Positions 1 to 6,560 of a stretch of DNA of 8,977 bases are shown one piece after another. Location: assembly GCA_964611645.1 (NCBI GenBank), contig CAZTAO010000104.1, forward strand, positions 1 through 8,977, written 5' to 3'. The notes below the pieces were generated by a model that worked only from the letters and a program-made list of their open reading frames with translations, did not search any database and was not told the origin of the DNA. Both the position numbers and the translations under genes were made by a program. The stretch's first letter is position 1. Each line of letters begins with the position of its first letter. This stretch comes from CAZTAO01 sp964611645 (GTDB lineage Bacteria; Armatimonadota; UBA5829).

Positions 1-2058
1 ATATTCGACGCCGATTACCCCCGCATGTGGGTCATTATTGCATGCCGATTCACACAAAGCGTCCAGCGCGCGCCGCAACGCATCTATATCAGCTTGCTTT
101 GTCTCCTTTTCCTTCTGCCAGGACTCGGTTTCCGCGAGCGTCTTCTGGTTAGGCCTACCGCCAATTCCGTCAAGGGTAAGGTTGGTCGGAGGCTGAGAGA
201 AAGACACCATCTCCCGCTGGAGCGTGTTTATCTGTTCCTGGATAATATCATTGAATAGTCTGCGTTCAGCGTCCCGAGCCATTTCGACGGTTCTGAACTC
301 ACAATCCGATTCACAGTTGTAGAACTTGGCTTTCTGCCTGCTCAGTTTTGTGATCCGGGTCTTCATTGCCTGCGACAGGCGGCTTTCATGTAGATGTCCT
401 AAGTCGATCCCCCCGACTTCCTGAACAAGGCTGTCTCCGGGGCGGATGTTGAACGTAAAATGCGGCAGTAGCGGCTCGTCTCGCGCCGCCAACTCCTCCA
501 CTGTGAACTTGGCATCGATGATGAGGGCCAACCAGAGCCGCAACTCAGCGACATGGCACGCCCAATCCATCACGTCCACACCGTATAGGCTCTGGCCAAT
601 GATTCGCTTTCTGCGTTTGTAGGAGTCTTCCGTTATCGCCAAAGCCCTCTGAGCGCGAGTCTGCAAATCGTCAAGGATACGGAGCATGCCAACGAGGAAT
701 GACCCGGACCCGCACGCAGGGTCAACTACGCTCGTCGACTGCAACGCTTGGTAGATACCATCCCACAACCCAACCTCGCTTACCCGTTGGTCAGCGGCTC
801 TCTTCTCGTCGGGTTCCAGGGCAAAGATCAGTTCGTAAAGCAATTCGCGGTACTCCTGGCCGATCCTGTTGGATAGGTTATCCACCAGTGCCAACCGGCA
901 CATAAGATCGATCTCTGTTCGCGGCGTATAGAAGATACCGGCATCACCGCGTTCATCGGCCTCCTCCGACACGTTGACGAGGCTTTCATATACCTTTCCG
1001 ATCATTTCCGGGTCGACCGCCACTTCCTGATCCAACGGACTGTCCTCGGCGATGGTGAAGTTGTACCGTTCAAGAAACTCAAAGACCTGTTTGAGGCGGT
1101 TGTCCGATATAATGAATGGCGTGCCGGGGGCGTCCAGTCGGTTCTCGCGGAAGAGACCGCCGTTTAGGTAAGGCGCGGTAATCAACGCGACGCGCAAGTT
1201 CTCCGGTATATGCTGTCTCTGCACTGTGTTGAACAGTGACTTCTTATTATTGAACGCCTCGAAGAACAGTGGCTTGAGCCAGTTGTCAAAGAATGTGTCT
1301 TTGGGCTGCTCGGAGTCTGAATAGGCCTCCCAGTAGCACTTGATGAACTCGGTATCACTTCCCAGCCAGCGTTTGCGTTGGACAAAGTACAGGAACATAA
1401 GTCTGTTCAGAAACCCCAGGGCGTAGTCATGCACCCAGGCCTGGTCTGCTATCTGAGTATGGAGATCTCTCTGGAGCAAGTTGAAGATTGCCCTGTAGCC
1501 ATCGAAGAACTGCTTGGTGACTGCCTCAACATTGAACGCTTCGTCGTGACTGGCTTGGATGTCCAATGCCGACAGTCCAAAGAGGCCAGGGCTCATCACG
1601 GCAACGTCCAGCAGAGCAATCCGCTCGGATGCGGTTCGAAGCCGCTCACTGGGTCCGACGCTGATCCTGCGGAAGATGCGGCGTTTGGTCACGTCGGGGT
1701 CGTTGCGGACGTTCACGAAATGCCAGTTTTCCTGGCCGGCGTCAGAGAACACAAATAGGCTGTAGAGATGATCCCGGATCAGGCGGTTGATGAGAACGCG
1801 TTCGTCCGTGATGTGAAGCTGGTGGGCTGAATGCAGCCGGCAGTAGATGATGTGGAAGTCGCCCTGGCCGGTCGTCGCGAATAGAAGTGGATCGCTTGCG
1901 ATAGACGCGCGTTCGGCATCCGTCCACGATCCGGTTGGAATGGCTTGATTGGCCCTATCGTAGTTCAGCTCCGTCCAGAAAAGCTGTTTGAGCGGCTCGA
2001 TGCCGCTAAGCCCACGAAGCAAGTCCAGAATCGCCTGCTGATTACTCCCAACCGCCAT
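1..2058 (-). CDS. DNA adenine N6-methyltransferase, Eco57I / type IIG-like, 5' part only (3' end outside window)
   Basis: Translating the reverse strand from the ATG at 2058 gives an uninterrupted frame of 686 codons to the left edge, with no stop, so the gene is partial. The S-adenosylmethionine-binding motif I is clear at residues 445-454 (VDPACGSGSF). It is preceded by GIFYTPR at 374-380, the usual entry to this methylase fold, and followed by LYGVDV at 491-496 and NIRPGDSL at 537-544. Residues about 560-670 are charged and probably helical or coiled coil, as often seen between motif I and the catalytic motif in this family. The catalytic NPPY motif and the target-recognition domain must lie beyond position 1. 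Residues 1-200 form an N-terminal domain whose function I cannot name; in type IIG enzymes this area can hold the nuclease. AAGGTGA lies 5 bases before the ATG. It could be a combined restriction-methylation enzyme or the methylase of a larger defence system. The methylase fold is secure; the system type is not. Confidence 0.9.
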   Translation of the reverse strand, partial: MAVGSNQQAILDLLRGLSGIEPLKQLFWTELNYDRANQAIPTGSWTDAERASIASDPLLFATTGQGDFHIIYCRLHSAHQLHITDERVLINRLIRDHLYSLFVFSDAGQENWHFVNVRNDPDVTKRRIFRRISVGPSERLRTASERIALLDVAVMSPGLFGLSALDIQASHDEAFNVEAVTKQFFDGYRAIFNLLQRDLHTQIADQAWVHDYALGFLNRLMFLYFVQRKRWLGSDTEFIKCYWEAYSDSEQPKDTFFDNWLKPLFFEAFNNKKSLFNTVQRQHIPENLRVALITAPYLNGGLFRENRLDAPGTPFIISDNRLKQVFEFLERYNFTIAEDSPLDQEVAVDPEMIGKVYESLVNVSEEADERGDAGIFYTPRTEIDLMCRLALVDNLSNRIGQEYRELLYELIFALEPDEKRAADQRVSEVGLWDGIYQALQSTSVVDPACGSGSFLVGMLRILDDLQTRAQRALAITEDSYKRRKRIIGQSLYGVDVMDWACHVAELRLWLALIIDAKFTVEELAARDEPLLPHFTFNIRPGDSLVQEVGGIDLGHLHESRLSQAMKTRITKLSRQKAKFYNCESDCEFRTVEMARDAERRLFNDIIQEQINTLQREMVSFSQPPTNLTLDGIGGRPNQKTLAETESWQKEKETKQADIDALRRALDALCESACNNDPHAGVIGVEY

Positions 2059-2144
2059 GCTTTTCACCTTCGTTGTGTAGAGGTATTCGTGCGTCAACTG
2101 CGTGCGCTCGGAGTCAGAAGTCGGTTGCGAAAGGATTCGACAGC

Positions 2145-2153
2145 ATTATACCA
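2145..2153 (-). promoter_or_regulatory. Extended -10 promoter for the methylase gene
   Basis: On the minus strand the sequence reads TGGTATAAT, a perfect TATAAT hexamer with the TGn extension that relieves the need for a good -35 box. Transcription would start near 2138, giving a leader of about 80 bases before the methylase ATG at 2058. No good -35 hexamer is seen at 16-18 bases. A single match to this short consensus can occur by chance, but its position and strand fit the gene. Confidence 0.55.
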
Positions 2154-2161
2154 CCGAGCCG

Positions 2162-2176
2162 TGACACTATATGTCA
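2162..2176. promoter_or_regulatory. Inverted repeat TGACA-N5-TGTCA, possible operator
   Basis: Perfect 5-base arms (2162-2166 and 2172-2176) flank a 5-base spacer. The dyad starts 12 bases upstream of the methylase TATAAT and covers the -35 region, where a bound repressor or controller protein would act. Restriction-modification systems often carry such controller sites, but no controller gene is visible in this window. The arms are short, so chance is a real alternative. Confidence 0.35.
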
Positions 2177-2444
2177 GCGACAAGAGGCCATTGGAGAACG
2201 CTCAGTGCTACCTTCTGCTTAGAGAACAGTGAATCCTTCCTGCAGATTGCGGCGATGGTGGTTCGGGAAATAAACGGCGGCAGACCCGCCATTCTGAGTT
2301 CTAGCCCCAGCGCGTCAAACTCGTTGGTACCAGCACCCCCCCAATTCCCCGACTTGATTTATCTCCCTACTTCGAGCATTCATTGTGATGAAGTCTCTGG
2401 CGGAGCCGCACACGCACGCTCCGACCGGATACTATCCCACCATG

Positions 2445-2449
2445 AGGAG
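2445..2449 (+). promoter_or_regulatory. Ribosome binding site of the serine recombinase
   Basis: AGGAG lies 6 bases before the ATG at 2456. It decides the start: the longer in-frame ATG at 2171 has no comparable site, and the 95 extra residues would not look like a recombinase. Confidence 0.75.
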
Positions 2450-2455
2450 CCAACC

Positions 2456-4039
2456 ATGGCCACAGACGAACCACGCGCGCCCTACGAATCCGGCCTAATC
2501 GACCCTCCCGAATCGCCACCGCGAACCAGGGCGGTGATCTACGCCAGGATGTCTACCGAGCATCAGCAGTATTCCACGGAGAATCAGTGCGACGTCATCA
2601 TGGAATACGCCGTAAAACAACACATGGACGTTGTTCGCACGTACCAAGACGACGGCAAGAGCGGCCTACGACTGGACGGCCGCGATTCACTCAAACGCCT
2701 CATTGAGGATGTAAGCTCGCCTGACCGCGACTTCAGCAACATACTTGTCTACGACGTCAGTCGCTGGGGTCGTTTCCAGGATGCCGACGAAAGCGCCTAC
2801 TACGAGTATATCTGCCGACGCGCCGGCGTAGACGTCCATTATTGTGCCGAGCAGTTCTCCAACGACGGTAGCCCCGTGTCCACAATCGTGAAGGGCGTCA
2901 AGCGCGCCATGGCCGGCGAATACAGCCGTGAGCTATCAGCCAAAGTCTTCAAAGGCCAGTGCAGGCTCATTCAATTGGGCTATCGGCAGGGCGGCACGGC
3001 CGGGTATGGGTTACGCCGCGTGCTGGTTGATATCAACGGTATGGTCAAGGGTGTGTTATCTATGGGCGAGCACAAAAGCATCCAGACCGACCGTGTCATA
3101 CTCAGCCCCGGTCCTCCCGAGGAAACCGACAACGTCCGCTGGATGTATCTGCAGTTTGTAGTCAGCGGCAAACCCGAGCGGGCCATCGCCGAAGAACTCA
3201 ACGCCCGCGGCATTATGACAGACTGGGGCCGTCCCTGGACCCGTTCCACTGTCCACGAGGTCCTCACCAACGAGAAGTACATCGGCAACAACGTCTATAA
3301 TCGCAGGAGCTTCAAGCTCAAGAAGAAACGGGTGCATAACACCCCCGATATGCTCATCCGGATGGACGGCGCCTTTGAACCGGTAGTTGATACTGATTTG
3401 TTCATCCGCGCCCAGGAGATTATCGCCGAACGCTCCCGCAGGTTCTCCGATGACGAACTGCTCTCCTGGCTCAAGGACGTATACCAACGACGCGGGCGAC
3501 TCTCAGCGCTGATTATAGACGAATACGAGGGGCCGTCCAGCAGCGCCTTCCAGGGCAGATTCGGCAGCCTAATTAGAGCCTACAGAATGGTCGGCTACAT
3601 TCCCGACCATGATTATACCTACCTGGAGATCAACAAACAACTGCGCGCGCTCCACCCCATGATAGTCGACCAACTGATGAGCGGCATACATTCCGTGGGA
3701 GCGGCGGTGAGCCACGACAATGAAACCGACCTGCTCACGGTCAACGACGAATTCACGGCGTCGATAGTCATAGCGCGCTGCCTCCAGAGTCCGGGCGGCT
3801 CGTATCGATGGGTCATACGCCTGGATACGGCCCTGGACCCCGACATTACGGTTGCCGTGCGCATGGACGGGGCAAATAGTAGACCGCTCGACTACTACGT
3901 GCTGCCGGCGACTGACATATCAGGCGAGAAGCTGCGGCTGGCGGAGGTCAACGGCCTGTTCTTCGATTCCTATCGCTTCGACGATCTCGACTATTTGCTC
4001 GACCTGTCCAGGCGCGTGGATATCAGGGAGGTGGCATGA
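2456..4039 (+). CDS. Large serine recombinase (site-specific integrase/resolvase family)
   Basis: The 527-residue product cuts and rejoins DNA through a serine-DNA intermediate. After a 25-residue polar extension comes the resolvase catalytic domain: VIYARMST at 27-34 with nucleophile Ser33 and the preceding Arg31, then YDVSRWGR at 99-106, where the second arginine cluster sits. The long helix that joins the catalytic domain to the DNA-binding part is around 145-168 (MAGEYSREL). The recombinase domain follows (GYGLRR at 183-188, and WTRSTVHEVLTNEKYIGNNV at 261-280). Residues 330-527 are a C-terminal region without the paired cysteines of a zinc ribbon, which most large serine integrases have. 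The usual DR pair of the catalytic motif is SR here (Ser102-Arg103), a variation I believe occurs in this subfamily. The stop overlaps the next gene (ATGA), so the downstream ParB-like gene is probably co-translated. Integrase, transposase and inversion roles cannot be separated from sequence alone. Confidence 0.93.
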   Translation: MATDEPRAPYESGLIDPPESPPRTRAVIYARMSTEHQQYSTENQCDVIMEYAVKQHMDVVRTYQDDGKSGLRLDGRDSLKRLIEDVSSPDRDFSNILVYDVSRWGRFQDADESAYYEYICRRAGVDVHYCAEQFSNDGSPVSTIVKGVKRAMAGEYSRELSAKVFKGQCRLIQLGYRQGGTAGYGLRRVLVDINGMVKGVLSMGEHKSIQTDRVILSPGPPEETDNVRWMYLQFVVSGKPERAIAEELNARGIMTDWGRPWTRSTVHEVLTNEKYIGNNVYNRRSFKLKKKRVHNTPDMLIRMDGAFEPVVDTDLFIRAQEIIAERSRRFSDDELLSWLKDVYQRRGRLSALIIDEYEGPSSSAFQGRFGSLIRAYRMVGYIPDHDYTYLEINKQLRALHPMIVDQLMSGIHSVGAAVSHDNETDLLTVNDEFTASIVIARCLQSPGGSYRWVIRLDTALDPDITVAVRMDGANSRPLDYYVLPATDISGEKLRLAEVNGLFFDSYRFDDLDYLLDLSRRVDIREVA

Positions 4040-5094
4040 TGAACGATGAAATGGGATACGATATGCAGGGAGGATGGTCACGGGTGGTGACGCCGACATC
4101 GCAGCTAGCTGGACAAGATGATGCTTTGCCGCAGGTAGAATGGCACGGGCTTCCGGAGCGACCGGCCTCGAACAATCCCGGTGAAGACACTGAACGATTG
4201 GTCGATACTTCAGCGGTGTCCGATACGTTGCCTTCAGACGTTCGGCTCATCCCCATGTCCTGCGTCTATGTTGTTAACCCCCGGGAGCGCAACAAGCAGA
4301 AGTTCCAGCAGATTGTCGCCAACATCAGCCGTATAGGTCTGAAGAAGCCCATCACCGTCCGCAAGAGGAAGGACGGGAAGTACGATCTAGTCTGTGGGCA
4401 GGGACGCCTGGAAGCGCTGAAGCAATTGGGAGAGACGATGGTGCCGGCCATCGTCCGTGAGGTCTCGACGGAAGATGCGCTTCTAATGAGCCTGGTGGAA
4501 AACCTGGCCAGGAAAAAACCTTCTTCGATGGATACGGTACGTCACCTTGCCGCGCTCAAGGAACGGGGAAACAACATTACTGAGATCGCGCGCAAAACCG
4601 GGATGTCACGCTCCAGTGTGAACCATCTCATCATACTTTATGAGCACGGCGAGGAGGCGCTGCTTAGTGCAGTGGACGCAGGTAGAATCAGTTTATCAGC
4701 GGCAATGGCTATATCCCATAGTAAGAGCGAAGATGTCCAGGCGGCACTCACCAAGGCCGTGGAAGAGGGCAAGATTACCCACTCGGAGCTCAGGCGAGCA
4801 CGCGGTATTGCTGATACCAGAAGAGCTTTCGGGAAGAGCCGAAACGGTGGCCGCGGCGGCAGATCTTCTGTCACCACGGAGAGTGTGGTTCGATCATTTA
4901 GACGTGAACAGGAGAAACAGCGCCAGGCGCTGAAGAAAGCCGAACTTTGTGCGGCGCGGCTGGTATTCACTATTAGTGCGCTCCGAATGCTCTTGCGGGA
5001 CGAGAACTTTGTCAATCTGCTTCGGGCAGAGGGACTTGATACGGTACCGGAGTACATTGCCGAGCAGATAAAGAAAGGTGACAATCATGGATAA
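4036..5094 (+). CDS. ParB/RepB-like DNA-binding protein, first copy
   Basis: This 352-residue protein has a ParB N-terminal domain at about 70-165. It shows the ParB boxes GQGRLEAL (121-128, matching the GxRR nucleotide-binding motif with one arginine lost) and ENLARKK (155-161). A helix-turn-helix follows at about 180-200 (EIARKTGMSRSSVNHL). The C-terminal part has a charged helix (288-303) and a RepB-like end (LRMLLRDENFVNLLRAEGLD, 316-335). The first 60 residues are polar and probably disordered. Its ATG overlaps the recombinase stop; GGAGG at 4027-4031 serves this start or the second ATG at 4039, which has the better 7-base spacing. ParB proteins usually work with a ParA ATPase at centromere-like sites, but no ParA gene is present here. 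Its place in a recombinase operon suggests a role in recombination or its regulation; this is inference. Confidence 0.88.
   Translation: MMNDEMGYDMQGGWSRVVTPTSQLAGQDDALPQVEWHGLPERPASNNPGEDTERLVDTSAVSDTLPSDVRLIPMSCVYVVNPRERNKQKFQQIVANISRIGLKKPITVRKRKDGKYDLVCGQGRLEALKQLGETMVPAIVREVSTEDALLMSLVENLARKKPSSMDTVRHLAALKERGNNITEIARKTGMSRSSVNHLIILYEHGEEALLSAVDAGRISLSAAMAISHSKSEDVQAALTKAVEEGKITHSELRRARGIADTRRAFGKSRNGGRGGRSSVTTESVVRSFRREQEKQRQALKKAELCAARLVFTISALRMLLRDENFVNLLRAEGLDTVPEYIAEQIKKGDNHG
5075..5081 (+). promoter_or_regulatory. Ribosome binding site of the second ParB-like gene
   Basis: AAGGTGA is 5 bases before the ATG at 5087. An upstream in-frame GTG at 5078 lies within this motif and has no good site of its own, so the ATG is the better start. 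The site sits inside the last codons of the first ParB-like gene. Confidence 0.6.
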
Positions 5095-6049
5095 TGCCCA
5101 AGCCCTATCTCGCCAATCGTGGATTGAGGACGAGAGAGAAGAAGCCATTGAAGACGGGCCTGTCAGTCTGGGCTTTGAACTAGACGGAGTGACGATTCCT
5201 ATCGCACAGTTGCTGCCCGCCAAACCTATGGACACAAAGATGACAAACAGCACCAAGTACCATTCCATCCTGGCATCAATTAGAGAGGTGGGAGTGATCG
5301 AACCCCCGGTGGTCTACCCTATCAAGAATGGGAACGGCCAGTCTAAGCCGCCGACGCAGTACATTGTTCTTGATGGTCACGTACGCCTCAAGGCGTTGAT
5401 GGAACTGGAACAGACGGAAGTATTCTGTCTGATTGCCAGGGACGACGAAGCTTACACTTACAACCAGAGGGTAAACCGACTGCAGCCCATACAGGAGCAC
5501 TTCATGATCCTCAGGGCGCTGGAGCGCGGGGTAGATGAGCAACGTATCGCTAGGGCACTCAAAGTTGACGTATCCAAAATCCGACAGAAGCGTGATCTCC
5601 TTCGCGGCATCTGTCAGGAGGCAGTCGACCTACTGAAGAACACGAACGTGCCCGCCGAAACCATACGTCACCTTCGCAGGGTCAAGCCGGGCCGCCAAGT
5701 GGAAATTGTTGAGATGATGGGTATGGTAGCTAACTACGGGAGCCCATACTGCCAAGCACTCGTGGCGGCTACCCCCAAAGAAATGCTTACCGATGAACGA
5801 GTGAAGAACCGGGTCGTTCTTAGTGCCGAAAACGTTGCCCGAATGCAGCGCGAAATGGAAGCCCTGCAACGAGACATGCAAAACCACGAGGATACCTACG
5901 GCCAGAACTTCCTGAATTTGGTCATCGTGCGCGGTTACTTGGCGAAGCTGCTGGAGAATGGCAAGGTAGTGAGATTCTTGTCCAACCGCCATCCGGATGT
6001 GCTCAACGCATTTCAGCAGATAGTGGAATCGACGAGCCTGGAGGGGTAA
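5087..6049 (+). CDS. RepB-family ParB-like protein, second copy (RepB plasmid-partition C-terminal domain)
   Basis: This 320-residue protein matches from memory the RepB plasmid-partition family along most of its length. A ParB-type domain at about 30-135 includes LDGHVRLKAL (95-104) and YNQRVNRLQPIQEHFMI (125-141). A helix-turn-helix region follows at about 145-175 (VDEQRIARALKVDVSKIRQK). The RepB C-terminal domain is at 185-310, with RRVKPGRQVEIVEMM (197-211), LVAATPKEML (225-234) and GQNFLNLVIVRGYLAKLL (272-289). The ENxxR box of typical ParB proteins reads VNRL here, so the glutamate is missing; CTP handling may differ from the first copy. The gene overlaps the first ParB-like gene by 8 bases. 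The two copies are only distantly similar, so they are not a recent duplication; a heteromeric complex is possible. No ParA or replication gene is nearby. Confidence 0.9.
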   Translation: MDNAQALSRQSWIEDEREEAIEDGPVSLGFELDGVTIPIAQLLPAKPMDTKMTNSTKYHSILASIREVGVIEPPVVYPIKNGNGQSKPPTQYIVLDGHVRLKALMELEQTEVFCLIARDDEAYTYNQRVNRLQPIQEHFMILRALERGVDEQRIARALKVDVSKIRQKRDLLRGICQEAVDLLKNTNVPAETIRHLRRVKPGRQVEIVEMMGMVANYGSPYCQALVAATPKEMLTDERVKNRVVLSAENVARMQREMEALQRDMQNHEDTYGQNFLNLVIVRGYLAKLLENGKVVRFLSNRHPDVLNAFQQIVESTSLEG

Positions 6050-6075
6050 GGGGAGGGCAGTCGTCGCCCTACCCC
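6050..6075. terminator. GC-rich hairpin between convergent operons, possible bidirectional terminator
   Basis: GGGGAGGGC at 6050-6058 pairs with GCCCTACCCC at 6066-6075 with one bulged A, closing a 7-base loop. It lies between the stop at 6049 on the plus strand and the stop at 6069-6071 on the minus strand, where a shared terminator is expected. Neither side has a clear T tract, so it is not a textbook intrinsic terminator. Confidence 0.45.
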
Positions 6076-6560
6076 CAGCGGTTCAGTCCCGTGGGCTTCA
6101 GCATACCAGCTACACCCGGTCCGGCCACGTAGCACCACGCGATGGTCACGCGCTTGCCTGCGAGTATCACCGGGACCAGCACTCGCCTGTAGAATGATTC
6201 ACCGCGAGGCCGAAACCCCTCGAGCCGATCTATCGGTGGCATTGTTCTCACGGGGTCGGGCAATGTGACTAGCTCGCCCTCTATCCATTGCCAATCCTCG
6301 TCGTCACATTCGGGATGTCGCACCGGCTCAGCCTCAAGGCGGCGCTGCATAGCAAGGTCGGCCAGGATGTCAGAGGAACCCACCGCGATAATGTCCTTGT
6401 CCGGCACCTCCAGGACTGGTATGCCCGAACCCAGTTCGTAGAGCCGACCGCGCACCCTGGCTTCCTCAATGGATAGCGCCTCGGAGCAGTACGGAGCGTG
6501 ATTCCAACTGCCCTTTTTCAAAGTACCGTACGTGAATGTCGCCATCGTCAGATTATCCAC
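6069..6560 (-). CDS. Gamma-glutamylcyclotransferase-like protein (GGCT / AIG2 fold)
   Basis: The 163-residue product has the signature ATFTYGTLKKG at residues 7-17; the YGTL loop holds the gamma-glutamyl substrate in this fold. A second region, WIEGELVTL (92-100) followed by IDRLEGF (110-116), fits the family. Glu114 in the LEG motif is the likely catalytic acid/base by comparison with human GGCT. Family members release 5-oxoproline from gamma-glutamyl amines or peptides. The start is GTG at 6560, with GGAGG at 6567-6571 six bases upstream; the ATG at 6545 has no site at a useful distance. It is the last gene of the amidoligase operon and overlaps the amidotransferase gene by 8 bases, so it probably acts on the same gamma-glutamyl product. 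Its stop lies within the hairpin shared with the convergent operon. Confidence 0.87.
   Translation of the reverse strand: MDNLTMATFTYGTLKKGSWNHAPYCSEALSIEEARVRGRLYELGSGIPVLEVPDKDIIAVGSSDILADLAMQRRLEAEPVRHPECDDEDWQWIEGELVTLPDPVRTMPPIDRLEGFRPRGESFYRRVLVPVILAGKRVTIAWCYVAGPGVAGMLKPTGLNRWG

Larger units (their letters stand above)
2059..2455. other. Divergent intergenic spacer, no gene
   Basis: About 400 bases separate the start of the minus-strand methylase from the plus-strand recombinase. The recombinase frame stays open upstream to 2171, but that extension has no ribosome binding site and no recognisable domain, so I treat it as non-coding. The left half holds the methylase promoter and a dyad. 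The right half has a small GC hairpin (GGCGG at 2276-2280 with CCGCC at 2286-2290) and a run of seven C at 2336-2342. I see no convincing promoter for the recombinase. A spacer next to a serine recombinase is where an attachment site could lie, but no core can be identified from one sequence. Confidence 0.7.

Noticed and set aside
1378..1758. Plus-strand open frame of 126 codons
   Set aside because: It lies opposite the methylase, whose motifs are clear. It has no domain or ribosome binding site.
2191..2231. Imperfect direct repeat TT(g/a)GAGAAC..AGTG at 2191-2207 and 2219-2231
   Set aside because: The copies need a gap to align and are short. Not enough to call an attachment or protein-binding site.
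2276..2290. Small hairpin GGCGG-N5-CCGCC
   Set aside because: A 5-base stem in GC-rich DNA is expected by chance, and it has no T tract or gene end beside it.
2354..2387. TTGATT with a weak CATTCA or CATTGT as a recombinase promoter
   Set aside because: Both candidate -10 hexamers are poor and the spacing is ambiguous, so I do not call a promoter.
2171..2455. In-frame 95-codon upstream extension of the recombinase
   Set aside because: It has no ribosome binding site at 2171 and no domain-like sequence. The AGGAG before ATG 2456 is a much better start.
3056..3487. Minus-strand open frame of 143 codons
   Set aside because: Antisense shadow of the recombinase; the product has no recognisable motif.
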